Positions 33,301 to 47,094 of a stretch of 64,000 nucleotides of DNA are shown one piece after another. Source of the stretch: Charina bottae. Its lineage: Eukaryota > Chordata > Lepidosauria > Squamata > Charinaidae. A model generated the notes under the pieces. It had not been told where the DNA came from. It searched no databases and saw only the letters and a program-made list of their open reading frames with translations. The DNA lies in the NCBI GenBank assembly GCA_023362775.1, contig JALMGJ010000013.1, positions 27,444,274-27,508,273 on the forward strand, given 5' to 3'. The position numbers and the translations under genes were made by a program. Numbering within the stretch: the first letter of the stretch is position 1; each line of letters starts with the position of its first letter.

Positions 33301-34573
33301 TTCTGCATCCGTCATGCTACCCCCTCACAGGGTGAGCAACGTTATGCAAAACCCAGAAAAAGGGTAAGCGAACCCTTATTCCGAAATTCTGCTAAAACAA
33401 AACCTATTCTTGTAAGCAGTGTGTTTCTGCAGGAAATGTTTGTGCTAGTGGATCCCTTAAATACCTAGGACACAGGTCGTCTGTTAAAAAATAAAGGCGG
33501 GAGATATTTGGATTCCCGGAGTGCTACATTTCTGCTGTCTTTTAGACCAGTGTTTCTCCACCTTGGCAGCTTGAAGATGTGTGGACTTCAACTCCCAGTA
33601 TCCCCTAGCCAGCCATGCTGGCTGGGGAATTCTGGGAGTTGAAGTCCACACATCTTCAAGCTGCCAAGGTGGAGAAACACTGTTTTAGACAGTCCCGTGG
33701 GAGGTGATTGAGGTCTGCAAGCTTCTGAGTTGTGCTGGACCTTGTTCTGGATCTTTGTTTTTGTAAGCAGGGAGTTGTGAAGGATGTGGAGCAGGTGTTG
33801 ATCATCTAATCTCCAACCCAGTGTCCCTGTCCCTGTGGCCTTCGTGATCCAATGGTCCATAGGGTTGGAAAAGGAAGGGGATGAGAATTGGCTTTGTTCT
33901 CTGAGTCCTCCATCTCTCCCTCAGCCTTGTAAGTCCAGGGAGCCAGTTTCGACCTAGCCGGCTGTGTAAGGCGGCCATGCTGAATTCCTTCAGGAAGGTG
34001 GCTCAGGAGATGAAGAGGGACGACCTGATGTCGCTACCCACGTATCATGATGCTAAGGTGAACCTTTCCATCTAATCTCCTTCCCCAGGTATCACAACGT
34101 GATTTCTTTGTACATACTATACGTTACGCCATAATCTCACCTTTGGGGGCTTAATTCAAGGAGCTCTGGTTAAGCAAATGCCTGTACGATTGTAGCCCGT
34201 CAGCGTGGGTCCTTGGTTTGCATCTTGGGTCAAGGAACGTGGACCCTCAGTTGAGTATCTCTTGGACGTTGATCCTAGACTGGTGTTTCTCAACCTTGGC
34301 CACCTTAAGATGGGTGGACTTCAACTCCCAGAATTCCCCAGCCAGCATGCTTTAAGATGTGGAGCCAGCATGCTGGCTGGGGAATTCTGGGAGTTGAAGT
34401 CCACCCATCTTAAGGTGGAGAAACGCAGTCCTAGATGTTTTGCTTCTCTTTTCCTCACCCAGGTTCAAGCCACAGCCTATCAGAGTGCGAAGCTCCAACT
34501 GTATACCCAGCTGAGTGTGCAGGATTTGAGCAAGTGGCCTCAAAAGCAGCTGGTGGACAGCTTTTGCAGATAG
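23041..34573 (+). CDS. ADAD2: ADAD-family adenosine-deaminase-like protein (ADAD2-like), ten coding exons
   Basis: Exons 23041-23179, 23393-23503, 26244-26288, 27340-27465, 28827-28977, 29468-29632, 30748-30962, 32803-33034, 33925-34057, 34463-34573 join in phase and give 475 aa. From about residue 110 the protein matches the ADAR/ADAD deaminase domain: [78 protein letters not shown], and a tail [11 protein letters not shown]. The zinc-ligand His is kept, but the HAE catalytic glutamate is replaced (HGL), as expected for ADAD proteins, which act as germ-cell RNA-binding factors and not as editors. HGLVVARR favours ADAD2 over ADAD1. The frame stays open upstream of the ATG to the acceptor at 23018, so an earlier start is possible. 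No double-stranded-RNA-binding domain was found. Confidence 0.88.
23526..24052 (+). mobile_element. tRNA-derived SINE, family F
   Basis: Head gcggtagctcagcgggttaa and ggcagttcaaatccgcg are tRNA-like A and B boxes. A roughly 300-base body and a tail ggggataggcggggtataaa with an A-rich end follow. Part of the head (ccataaggta) is duplicated. It begins about 20 bases after an ADAD exon. Confidence 0.85.
24276..24685. mobile_element. Tigger-like MITE, copy 4
   Basis: Complete copy with TA on both sides, in the ADAD intron between 23503 and 26244, opposite in orientation to copy 3. Confidence 0.85.
24700..25256 (-). mobile_element. tRNA-derived SINE, family E, with internal 102-bp amplification
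   Basis: Minus-strand copy with a normal head (near 25250) and tail (near 24720). The middle has been tandemly multiplied: gccattggctccttcctag recurs at about 24911, 25013 and 25115, 102 bases apart. The frame remains open through the repeats by chance. Confidence 0.88.
25263..25575. mobile_element. hAT-like MITE, AT-rich family, copy 1
   Basis: Starts cagcctttctcagcctttga and ends ggttgagaaaccctg. Contains the shared interior caatataggccagaagttac and atgcatgaaccgtgttctta. It is in an ADAD intron. Confidence 0.8.
25946..26186 (+). mobile_element. tRNA-derived SINE, family E
   Basis: Complete copy preceded by an A-rich/GA run, with head ccagtttggtctagtggtta and tail ending in aaataaataaac. 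It is in an ADAD intron, 58 bases before an exon. Confidence 0.87.
26369..26518. mobile_element. Fold-back Penelope-like terminal fragment
   Basis: An inverted repeat: caggaggagcctggtagcac is complemented by gtgctaccaggctcctg around a centre at gcgaaagcttctgcc. One arm continues into gtagactaacacagct, a common Penelope-like terminal sequence in reptiles. Confidence 0.6.
26575..26878. mobile_element. hAT-like MITE, AT-rich family, copy 2
   Basis: Over 90% alike by eye to the copy at 25263 but missing its extreme left end. It is broken into at its right edge by the Penelope-like insert at 26888. Confidence 0.78.
26888..27138. mobile_element. Penelope-like fold-back insert with 13-bp target duplication
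   Basis: Two inverted arms (ctgttgtgggtcttccgggc and its complement near 27100) surround tcttcagattttgaagacag. The direct repeat cctgtcttagaag flanks the insertion (about 26875 and 27152), showing the element landed in the edge of the hAT-like copy at 26575. Confidence 0.7.
27733..28190. mobile_element. LTR-like repeat, direct and inverted pieces
   Basis: 27733-27995 is a direct copy (gtaatggtatatgggaaaga to ggtctacctgggaaggctga), directly followed by an inverted partial copy at about 28008-28190. The same sequence recurs at 31592. The ends tg...ca and an internal taaag signal suggest a solo LTR; its class is not determined. Confidence 0.6.
29813..29936. mobile_element. Fold-back hAT-like MITE with 8-bp duplication
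   Basis: Runs from cagtgcttctcaac to gagaagcactg and is flanked on both sides by atgtaggc, the 8-bp target duplication expected of hAT elements. It lies in an ADAD intron. Confidence 0.9.
30205..30378. repeat. (GATA)n array with GATGATA interruptions
   Basis: About 170 bases of GATA units broken by four GATGATA irregularities. GATA arrays (Bkm-type) are typical of squamate genomes. In an ADAD intron. Confidence 0.95.
31508..31588. mobile_element. Fold-back hAT-like MITE, half copy
   Basis: Only the right arm (ggggaattctgggagttgaa to gttgagaaac) is present, immediately before an LTR-like repeat in an ADAD intron. Confidence 0.7.
31592..32101 (+). mobile_element. LTR-like repeat split by a later retroposed insert
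   Basis: Left part 31592-31814 and right part 32040-32101 are continuous with the copy at 27733. Between them sits a foreign segment ending in an A-rich tail, flanked by the duplication ataaagtagaatt. Confidence 0.7.
32247..32755 (+). mobile_element. tRNA-derived SINE, family F
   Basis: Second full copy (cggtggctcagcgggttaaa; gcagttcgaaccccc) ending in the same ggggataggcggggtataaa tail. It ends about 50 bases before an ADAD exon. Confidence 0.87.
33548..33682. mobile_element. Fold-back hAT-like MITE with 8-bp duplication
   Basis: Both arms are complete and the element is flanked by the direct repeat ttttagac. It lies in an ADAD intron. Confidence 0.9.
34280..34438. mobile_element. Fold-back hAT-like MITE, extended loop
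   Basis: Flanked by tcctagac and tcctagat. The loop has a partial duplication (ctttaagatgtggagccagc), and the right arm ends 24 bases before the last ADAD exon. Confidence 0.85.
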
Positions 34574-36135
34574 ACTGCCCTGGGCAGCTGAAGACCATTC
34601 AAGCAAATTGATATGAGCAAGTACATGCAAGAGCTTGTTCTCTATTTCCCCCCCCCCCTAATATAAGGGAAGTTATTTGGGCAAGAAATATATAAAATGC
34701 TATTTCTTCTTATATTCTTACAGCTGTTCTTTTCTGGAGAGAACAAGGTCATTCATGTGTATTGTTCTGACTTTTCAAACTTGTTATATAGATTTATTTT
34801 GGTTAGGTCCACCCCAGTTGTATTTAATGCAACCCTAAAGGGTGCTGAGGAACAAGTGAGCCTTTGGTATCTGTCCCCCCCCCCTGCCCAAGATAGCTTT
34901 GAGGTCTTTCACTTCTGTTTTTTATTAACTGCAGCTTGTCAGTACCATCAAACCTCCTGTGGTGTTTATTCGAACTGTGATTGTTGATATTAGTAAGTTT
35001 CAACCCATGACTTGTAAAAATTAGCTACTTTCAACAAGCTGTAAGTACCCTTAGCTACAGTTTTGGTTCAGGCATAATGTTAAAATAAGGTAAATGAAAA
35101 TGAAAGGTTCCAGACTCTGTTGGTGAGGCAGAAATGTATAATCCTAGACCTTCCACCAGAACCCCCAAGTTGATCTGTTACGTTTTCCACCAATGTGCCA
35201 GTTAACACATGAAAAAGATACACCTGTGAGAACAACAGCGTGAATAATTAATAATTCCTGTACTAGCCTTTTTAAAAATCCAGATACTTCTAAAAAGAAA
35301 ACCTTGTGAGTGATGTTGATGGTGGAATGTTTGTTTTTTTGTAATCTAAGTTATGAAAAATATATTTGAATATATTACCTCTGCAGATGAAAATCTTTCA
35401 AAGTTAAAAGTAGGATCTAGATAAGAAAATAGGGTTATTTTTGAACAAAGTACAGTCTCATTACTTTCACTGTTTCCCCCCTTCTGCATTTTCAGAACCG
35501 TCCTTGGGTTTTGAGGGGAAATTGCAGGATGCCTGCAGATTTTTCTTAGATATATGTTATTGACGCTCGTTTGGAAATGTGTTCACTTGGCTGCTGCATT
35601 TGTAGAGCAGACTCGGCTGCCCACCATCCAATTTAGCAAGCGTTGGCATTAGAACTTCTTAGCTGCTCACGTTCTGGAAAAGTGCATCTTGCTCCAAAAT
35701 GCTACTCAGAACAGCGGCCTTGTTTAATGTCATGCTAGGCCCTAATGTGGTTTGTTTGGGTTTGGCCGAATTCTTTGTGAGACCCGATCGGTTGGGTTTT
35801 ATTCAATAAACCGTAATTAAGCAAACTGGGCTTAGCAAGACCTGTGGATATCTTCAGCACCATCTTCCCTTGCAGACGTTGTGGGTAGTCTGAGAGGTGT
35901 GGATGTCTGGGATCAGGCCAACCCAGGGGAGATAGCCCAGAAAGGTTGAAATTGGGAGCAGAATCGTGAGAACTCAAGAGGAAGACAAAGCCACCTTGGT
36001 GGAGCGGACTCAACTCCATCTGGAGATCCAGAAGCAAGCATTACAGAAAGGGGGGGGGCAGGAGGAATAAGACAAGCAATTGTGTTCGTGTTTTTTTCAG
36101 AATGCATTGGGGACACCAACTTTCACATTTATAGT

Positions 36136-36184
<49 letters not shown>

Positions 36185-36231
36185 GGATGGATGGATGGGA
36201 GGGAGGGAGGGAGCGCGGGAGGGAGGGAGCG
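36136..36231. repeat. (GA)n followed by (GGAT)n/(GGGA)n
   Basis: A 45-base GA run, then ggatggatggat and gggagggagggag. Confidence 0.92.
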
Positions 36232-36514
36232 CGAGCACATTCAGGAACCAGAATCCTGGATAAGAAACCTACTGAGAGAGGAATGTTTATAGAGCAGCTG
36301 AAGTGGGGAGGGGGGGGAAGTGGAAGACAAGAAACCACTGGTTTAAGGTCAGGGGAGATATTGGCTGCCTGCCACGGGGCACCTTCAGGGTCCATTTAGG
36401 GCTTTATCTGAGGCTTTGGAGTAGCCAGGATTGGTGATCGGATGAAATGTAAACACAGGAGCATCTGCATTGCTCCAGCAGCCACAAATGAGGAGAGTCC
36501 TTTGGAGTGAAGTA

Positions 36515-36884
36515 CAGGTAGTCCTCAACTTACAACGGTTTGTTTAACGGTGGTTCAAAGTTATGACGGCCTCAGGAAAAGTGCTTTACGACCTGTACTC
36601 ACACTTACGACTGTTGTACCACCCCCATGGTCATGTGATTGCAGTTCGGGGACTTGACAACTGGCTCGCATTTACAACTGGTTGCAGCATCACGTGATTG
36701 CGATTTGCAACTTTTGCTGGTTTCCAGCAAAAAACCTCCATTGGGGAAGCTGGGTTCGCTTAACGACCGTCGCAAAAATGGTCGTAAAATCGGGTCCGGT
36801 CACGTGGTGACTCGACTTACAACCTCAACAACTTAACGATGGAAATTCCGGTCCCAATTGTGGCCATAAGTCGAGGACTACCTG
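36515..36884. mobile_element. Tigger-like MITE, copy 5
   Basis: Complete, TA-flanked, in the ADAD-Rab spacer. The interior is more diverged than in the other copies. Confidence 0.85.
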
Positions 36885-37046
36885 TACCATGAGGCAGGAT
36901 GCCCCCTGCAAGGCATTCTCGCCCTCCCAGCTAGCCCCAGTTCTACAGACTGGGGGGAGGCTCCCTGCATTCTTCCCTCGCCGCCTTCTCTGTGTACGAC
37001 AAACAGACCCCGGGACCCAGAGGGAGCCAAGTGGAGTGGGAAATGG

Positions 37047-37052
37047 TTTATT
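37047..37052 (-). terminator. Candidate polyadenylation signal of the Rab1-type gene
   Basis: AATAAA on the minus strand about 1.15 kb beyond the Rab stop codon. A half-copy of the fold-back MITE would lie in the 3' UTR. Confidence 0.5.
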
Positions 37053-37577
37053 GAACACACAAAATGGATAAGGGGGACAGCATCTGTTACGACCGGATTT
37101 TTAACGTGTGCAACAGGACATGAAATTAGTGGATCTAAAAATCATAGTGGTGCATTCAGAGTAGAAGTCATGCAAATGGGGTACACTAGCTCAGCCCCCC
37201 TCCCCCACCAACTTGTGCTCCCACACCAGCACCACCAACCTGGCCTTTGCACCAGCCGCACGACCCGATGTAAAGCGGCTCTCGTGGCACAGAAGCCAAA
37301 GTGGCCCACCCGTGTGGCTCCAGTGGAACTTTTCCTCGCCTGCCAGGGTCTCCCCGGGACCCACTGTTGCTCTCAACGTTGAGTCCACAGATTTCTCAGA
37401 CCCTCAGGAGATCTTACCTGGCATGGCCCATATGGCCCCTCACCAGGGCGGTGGGATCCCACAAAACACTGAATGCCCCATTCTTAGGAAGCATGCTCTG
37501 AGGACAGAGCAACAGATGCAGACAGCTTTGCAGTTCCTTGAGAAAATCTCCTTTAAGAGTTTGAAACCATATAAAGC

Positions 37578-37645
37578 AGTGTTTCTCAACCTTGGCCACT
37601 TTAAGAGGTGTGGAATTCAGCTCCCAGAATTTCCCAGCTGGCTTT
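37578..37645. mobile_element. Fold-back hAT-like MITE, half copy
   Basis: Left arm only, in the predicted 3' UTR of the Rab gene. Confidence 0.65.
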
Positions 37646-38197
37646 GTCCTGAGAGCGAGGCGGGAAGGGGACGGAGAGGAGGGGGCGACCTGTCTTTTGC
37701 GTTGCTCTAAGGGTCTTCCACAATTAAATAAGGGCGCAGTGGTTTAAAACAATCAGAGGAGGGGGCTATTACCCCACGTTAAATGCAGTGGAGTGCATGC
37801 TGTATGTATGTATGTGATGGGTGTGCCTCTGTCGGCTCCCTCTGAATGGGCCTGCTCCGACTCTGCCGCTTCCTGGGCTGGGACAGGAGCACGGCTGGAC
37901 TCTGCAGCAGACGGCCCTCTGTTCCAGGGCATTCCTGGGCCCCCTGTCAGCGGAAGAGCCTTGGCCTGGCTGAGGAAGAGGCGAGGAGCAGGGGACCAAC
38001 TGATCAGGGATGACTCTGAGAGCTCCGAAGTCCAGAAGGTGGAATGAACCAGGCAGATGTTCCTTCGCGCATTCCAAGTCTGCCAAGGTAAGCTGGGATG
38101 CTGAGCAAGGTGGGGGGGCTTTGGTTGCCTGGCGTTACCCCCCTTCCAGGGCACTCCCTGAAACCGGCCCTCCGTCGCTCAGCGCGTGGATAGCCTC

Positions 38198-42482
<4,285 letters not shown>

Positions 42483-43689
42483 GTTAGCCAGAATTCTTGC
42501 AGAAAGTCCAGCGTCCCACCAGTTTCAGTGTGCCAAGGAAGGTGCGGTGGCTTCTCAGGTTGTGACTGCCTTTGGGGTAAGTACAACTCAGTGTGACCGA
42601 GATTTTTGTGTTGGTAGCTTTTAAATTTAAAAAAGAAAAAGTACTTGAGGCATGAGCACCTATTTCAGAGCTCCACAAGGAGGTAATGGTGAATGGAAAG
42701 CTTTTTAAAATTAAATTGTCAATGCTTTTCTTTTTTGTTGTTCTTCTGATTTGCATCCAGCTTTGAGTTCCAGTTTTCCCCCCAGAAATTGGGGGCTTCT
42801 CACTAAGAAAAAAAGTCAAGGAATTCCCTTGTTGCTTGTGCTACAGTTTGTTTATTTTTAATTGGCCTCCAGAGATGCAATCTATTTTTGCCCAGTTACA
42901 CTAATTTATAAATGTAAGACTTTGCTACTTGGCTGATCTTGTAAACCCATCCCATGAAGGGCTGTGGGGGGAGAAGAGCGCTTGGCACATGTTCAGAAGT
43001 CTGTTTGCTACTTTACATCGCTCAGGATTGGCTCTGGCTGGAATCTCTTCTTTGTACATCTTTGTACATCGAATGGAAGTGGCAGACTTGTGTCTACGAA
43101 ACCTCCTGCCACAGTAAATAAGCTAGTATCTGAAGTTGCTGGACAAATGATACTGGTTTTCTAATGGTGTAACTCTCATGGCTTCTTCCAAAGGATCCTG
43201 GGATGTTGGGGACTCTGGTGAAGATCCTAAGCCATGAAATTCCCTTAGGGAATTTCGACCTCTGGGAAGAGGTGAAAATAATGAACCAGATCAATTCAGA
43301 CATGCATAAAATGTTTATGCGTCTCTTGCACATTTGGTGTTATGGCCAACTCTTCTTTACATATTTACTTCCCAGAGTAACTCCTTATTTTTACTTTGTG
43401 CACCACTCCCGTTTCCTAAAATAGAAGGGCTGGGATGACGACCTCCAACGTCTGTCTCCTGCATTAGCCACCAGATGAATCCCGACATGTTTATATTTTG
43501 TCTGCTGGTAATGGGGAAAAACAGCGACGGTGATGTTTAGTGCCTGCTGTCCGATGGGGTGGGAAGTCCCACAGTGTTTATTTTCTTGTGGCTTCTTGGG
43601 GTGCAGATACCTGGATGTGAGATCCTGTTGGTGAAGTTGGGTTGTAGGGATCAGGTGGGATCGCAGCTTGCGTACCAGCCTCCCTGCGG

Positions 43690-43985
43690 TTGGCCACTTA
43701 GGCTGGGGCTAAGTTGGCACGGGGGTTCCCCAGACTTACGGTCTTGGGGGACTTCAATCTGCCTTTCCTGGGTGGGGGCTCAGAGGCAGCTCAGGAGTTC
43801 ATGGCCAGCATGCCAGCTGTGGAGCGGGCCCAGATTATTGAGGGCCCAGCACAGCCAGGAGGTCCCACATTAGATCCCGTTTTTGTTTGGGGGGCAGTGA
43901 CATCCTTGTTCTCGAATTCTGATTATGAGGGTCCTCCGAAGGGCTGTAGCTGTCCTCAGGTGTACTGTGTTTTATTTTAGTTTCT
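43690..43985 (+). mobile_element. LINE fragment with endonuclease motif (CR1/L2-type)
   Basis: Encodes LTVLGDFNLPFL followed by AQEFMASMPAVERAQIIEGP and TLDPVF. The GDFN...GP..HTLDxxF spacing is that of the apurinic-type endonuclease of CR1/L2 LINEs. The fragment is truncated at both ends. Confidence 0.75.
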
Positions 43986-46105
43986 GTTCTTCATTGTTTT
44001 GCAGTGACCTGGTTTTAATCTCAGATTAACCTCACAGAGCCATAATGAATTGGGCAGCCATATACATTGATTGAATAAATGGATTTTCCATCGTGCTGTT
44101 TCCCCTACCCCAAACCTTTGGAGGATGTGAATTTATCAGAGGGTGGCTTTTCCACCAAAATGCAGGTGCCGCCTAGACTTTGGGCCGTGCTGCGGGGTCT
44201 GTGGGCAATCCGTACCCCGCATCTCTGCAAACACCCCCCCCGCCTCCCCGAAAATGAGCGGGGAACCCCCTCGCCAAAGTGGTGGGGATGCTTCAGATAA
44301 TAAAATGCTGATTGGGGAAAGCAGGCAACAGTCCCAAGATTGGGGCCCTCCCTCCCGATTCCCTGTGGCTGCTCTGGCTCCCCCCCGTCAAATGTTCCCC
44401 CCTTGGCCTTGTGAGGAGGAGGGGGGGGACAAGGCTGAGATGAGGGTGGAAAGAGAGCAGCGTTACCTTGTTTTCTGCCCGCCCAGAGTTGGAGCAAGGC
44501 CAGAGACTTCTGCTCTGCAGAGGCGAAGGTGGATGCAGCCTCGGTCTTCCACCGCTGGGAGTGGCGAAGCAGGTGGGCTATCCCACGTTCAGGTAGCGGG
44601 GTGGATGGGCCATTCCTCGCCAGCAGGCGCTACGGCTCAGGCCAGGCATGCCAAAGGGGAGCCCCGGCCGGTTCCCAGTGCACCATGTCGGTGGCTTAGT
44701 GGCAGAGACAAAGAGCCCCCCCAGCAGCAGCTGGCGCTCTCTGTCCCTGGCCCTCCGGTCCTGCAGCAGGCGGCCTCCAGCTGGGCGTCTTGCCATTGGC
44801 CGGTCCCAGGAATGACATCATCTGACGATTCAGAGCTCGGCTGTGCTGGGTGGGAGAGGATTGGCTGGCTGGCAGGCAGCTTTCGTCGTGCAGATGGGGA
44901 GGGGGGACCCCCAAGGAGGTCTGGGGGGGTGATGGGGCCGGCGGGGCACGGGCAGACAGGCTGGGGGGCCCTGGAGGAGAAAGGGTGAACGTTGCATCTT
45001 TCTTAACTAATGCCCACCCGGGGTGGGGCTGTGGGCGCCTATTCGCTGCAATTCCTGTCCACAGGGCATTGGGCTACCAGCGTGGGTCTGTGCACATGTG
45101 GAGCGGAAATTGCTTTGAATTTTTAATCTCCCATGCAGGATCCTGCCCCTCGGGACAGCCCGGACAATGGAGAACAGCGGACGTTCTCCATTGTGGTGTT
45201 GCAAAAAATTCATCCTGCGCTGGAGGGATGTTTCGGCATCGTGAAATGACAAAAACCTCGGATCTTCTCTCGATGCAGGGAGCTAGTCACTAGAACGGGG
45301 GTAAGGGGTGGACCGGCACAGAGAAAACTCAGGTCCTATTCCACCCCCCCAGCTATGAAAACTACCTGGGAAACTTTAGGCCAGTCACTTAGCCCATCCC
45401 ACCTTGCAGGGTTGTTTTGGGGGGGAAATGAGAGGAAGCAACCCGAGCTGAATCACCTTGGGCTCCTAAACAAAAGGTGGCTATAAATCTAGCAAATAAA
45501 AAATGTATAGTTTCTTTTTCCCCGTTTGGCAGGGTTAGGGTGCTTGGCCATGTTTTCCTACTCTTCCAGAAATTCAGGGAAAATCTCTCCCAGCAGACTC
45601 TTGCCTGATTAGAGAAAGAAACGCTCTGAGCGCGGCCAGTTGGCAGTTCATCCCCCCGCAATGCCGCCAGGTGTGTGAACTTCCCTTGCAGCCAAATGTA
45701 AGTTAAAGTTCCCTCCCTGTTTCTTGTTTAGACCCGTCTGGGCTCTTTGCGCAGACACACACCCAGAGCTGTGAATGCCCCCTTTTTTTTTTTTTTTTGG
45801 TGGTAGTGGTTTGGTGTAGGAAAAGTGTCAAAGCGGAACATGCGGAAGGGATGTGTATAAATACAGAAAGAAAAGCCAGAAATGTGTCCAGGTTAATGAA
45901 GCATTTAATCTATATAGTTGTAAGCCTACTGCAGAATTTTGCTGGCCCTTATCTCTTAGGAGAGTGTTGTTTAAAAGGGGCAGGGAGAAAATGTCAACAC
46001 TTTAGGGGTCTGCCATCCAGTTGGTAAAGGCTGTAGCTGGGCAGAGCACCTGTTTTGTCTAAGATCTGGGGCTGGCATCTTCAGGGAAGCCCCCGTGAGC
46101 CGCGG

Positions 46106-46400
46106 ACACCAGAAGAGCCCTGCTGGATCAGGCTAAATGGAGCCCATCACTGTCAAGCATTTTGCTTCGCACAGCGTTGCCTCTTGGGAGCTCACAAGCA
46201 GATGGAGGCCTCCCCCTCGTCCCCCCCCCGTTCCCCCGAAGCTGGCAGTTGGAGGCAACCCTCGAGAGCCCGGGATTAACCTGGCTGTGGATGTCTCCAG
46301 TCCCTGTTTAAATCCAACTAAATGAGCCGCCATCTCCACGGCTTGTGCTTATGAATTCCACAGAGTGATGAAGCACTTCTGAAGAACTGCAGCTGCTGTT
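46106..46400. repeat. Diverged interspersed repeat (reptile LINE-derived type)
   Basis: agagccctgctggatcaggc and ttatgaattccacagagtga are signature phrases of an abundant reptile repeat, probably the 3' region of a CR1-type element. Strongly diverged. Confidence 0.5.
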
Positions 46401-47094
46401 TTAGATGTCCTTCCAATCAACTTCTTTGATCCTGGTGTTTGGGGGGAGGGAGAAAAATTCTGCCTAACTGCTCCCTCTAGACCAGGCACAGTTTGATGAA
46501 CCTGTTAGGTTCCTCCGTAATTGCTTTTTGGTTGAAGCTCAAAGGTCCCAAACATTCCAGCCTTTTCTCATAGGGTTAGCTCTTCCAATCAGTATTGACA
46601 AGACTGGGTCAGTGAATGGCCTGTCTTGGCCGCAGAAGCTTCCAGTCTCTTTGCCCCAGGTTAACAAAAGTTTTCCAGACAAGGACTCTGAATGCGCACC
46701 CACTACATCCTAAACACATCGCAAAACTTCCAGAAAATATCCTTTCCAAGTCGTCACATCTGTGCACATGTGATAAACGAGCAGAGAATTCTACACGGCT
46801 TTCTCTTTCTCTGAAACAGATACAAGGGCCTGCCACGCATCCCAGTGCATGAAATAAGCGCCTCACCATTAAACAAAAAGCTCAATTTCTGACCGCAGCT
46901 CTCCTAATATATAACTGGAGGTCTGCTCTCGTGCAGCAGGCTAAACTGCAAGCGCCAGCTGCCCCAGCTCGGGGTTCCCATCCCTGAAACCGGCTTTCTG
47001 TGAACGGGGCTCCCACGAGACCATCAGGAACCAGAGAGAGATCTGACCGGGTTCACATGCCGCAAGCCCCATTTGGGGGCGCACTGGACCCCCG

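Larger units (their letters stand above)
34574..37046. other. ADAD 3' UTR and intergenic spacer before the Rab gene
   Basis: An AT-rich stretch up to about 35700 is likely ADAD 3' UTR, though no clear poly(A) signal was seen. It is followed by an old repeat with inverted TTATTCAATAAACC-like arms (about 35740-35850), a (GA)n array at 36136-36180 and a Tigger-like MITE at 36515-36884. No additional gene was seen. Confidence 0.5.
42483..47094. other. Rab 5' flank and CHP2 3' flank
   Basis: About 4.6 kb without a recognised exon. It contains a LINE endonuclease fragment (43690-43985), a GC-rich stretch at about 44100-44960 with no gene I could identify, a poly(T) run at 45784-45798, and a diverged interspersed repeat (46106-46400). 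The CHP2-like 3' UTR must begin at 47094, but its end was not found. Confidence 0.4.

Noticed and set aside
44105..44988. Gene in the GC-rich stretch upstream of the Rab gene
   Set aside because: Open frames on both strands have no recognisable motif or consistent splice structure; the true Rab first exon was found at 42460 instead.
46960..46985. Rab1 first exon at gggatgggaaccccgagc (minus strand)
   Set aside because: Frame does not give an NPEY-like start and no donor follows in phase.
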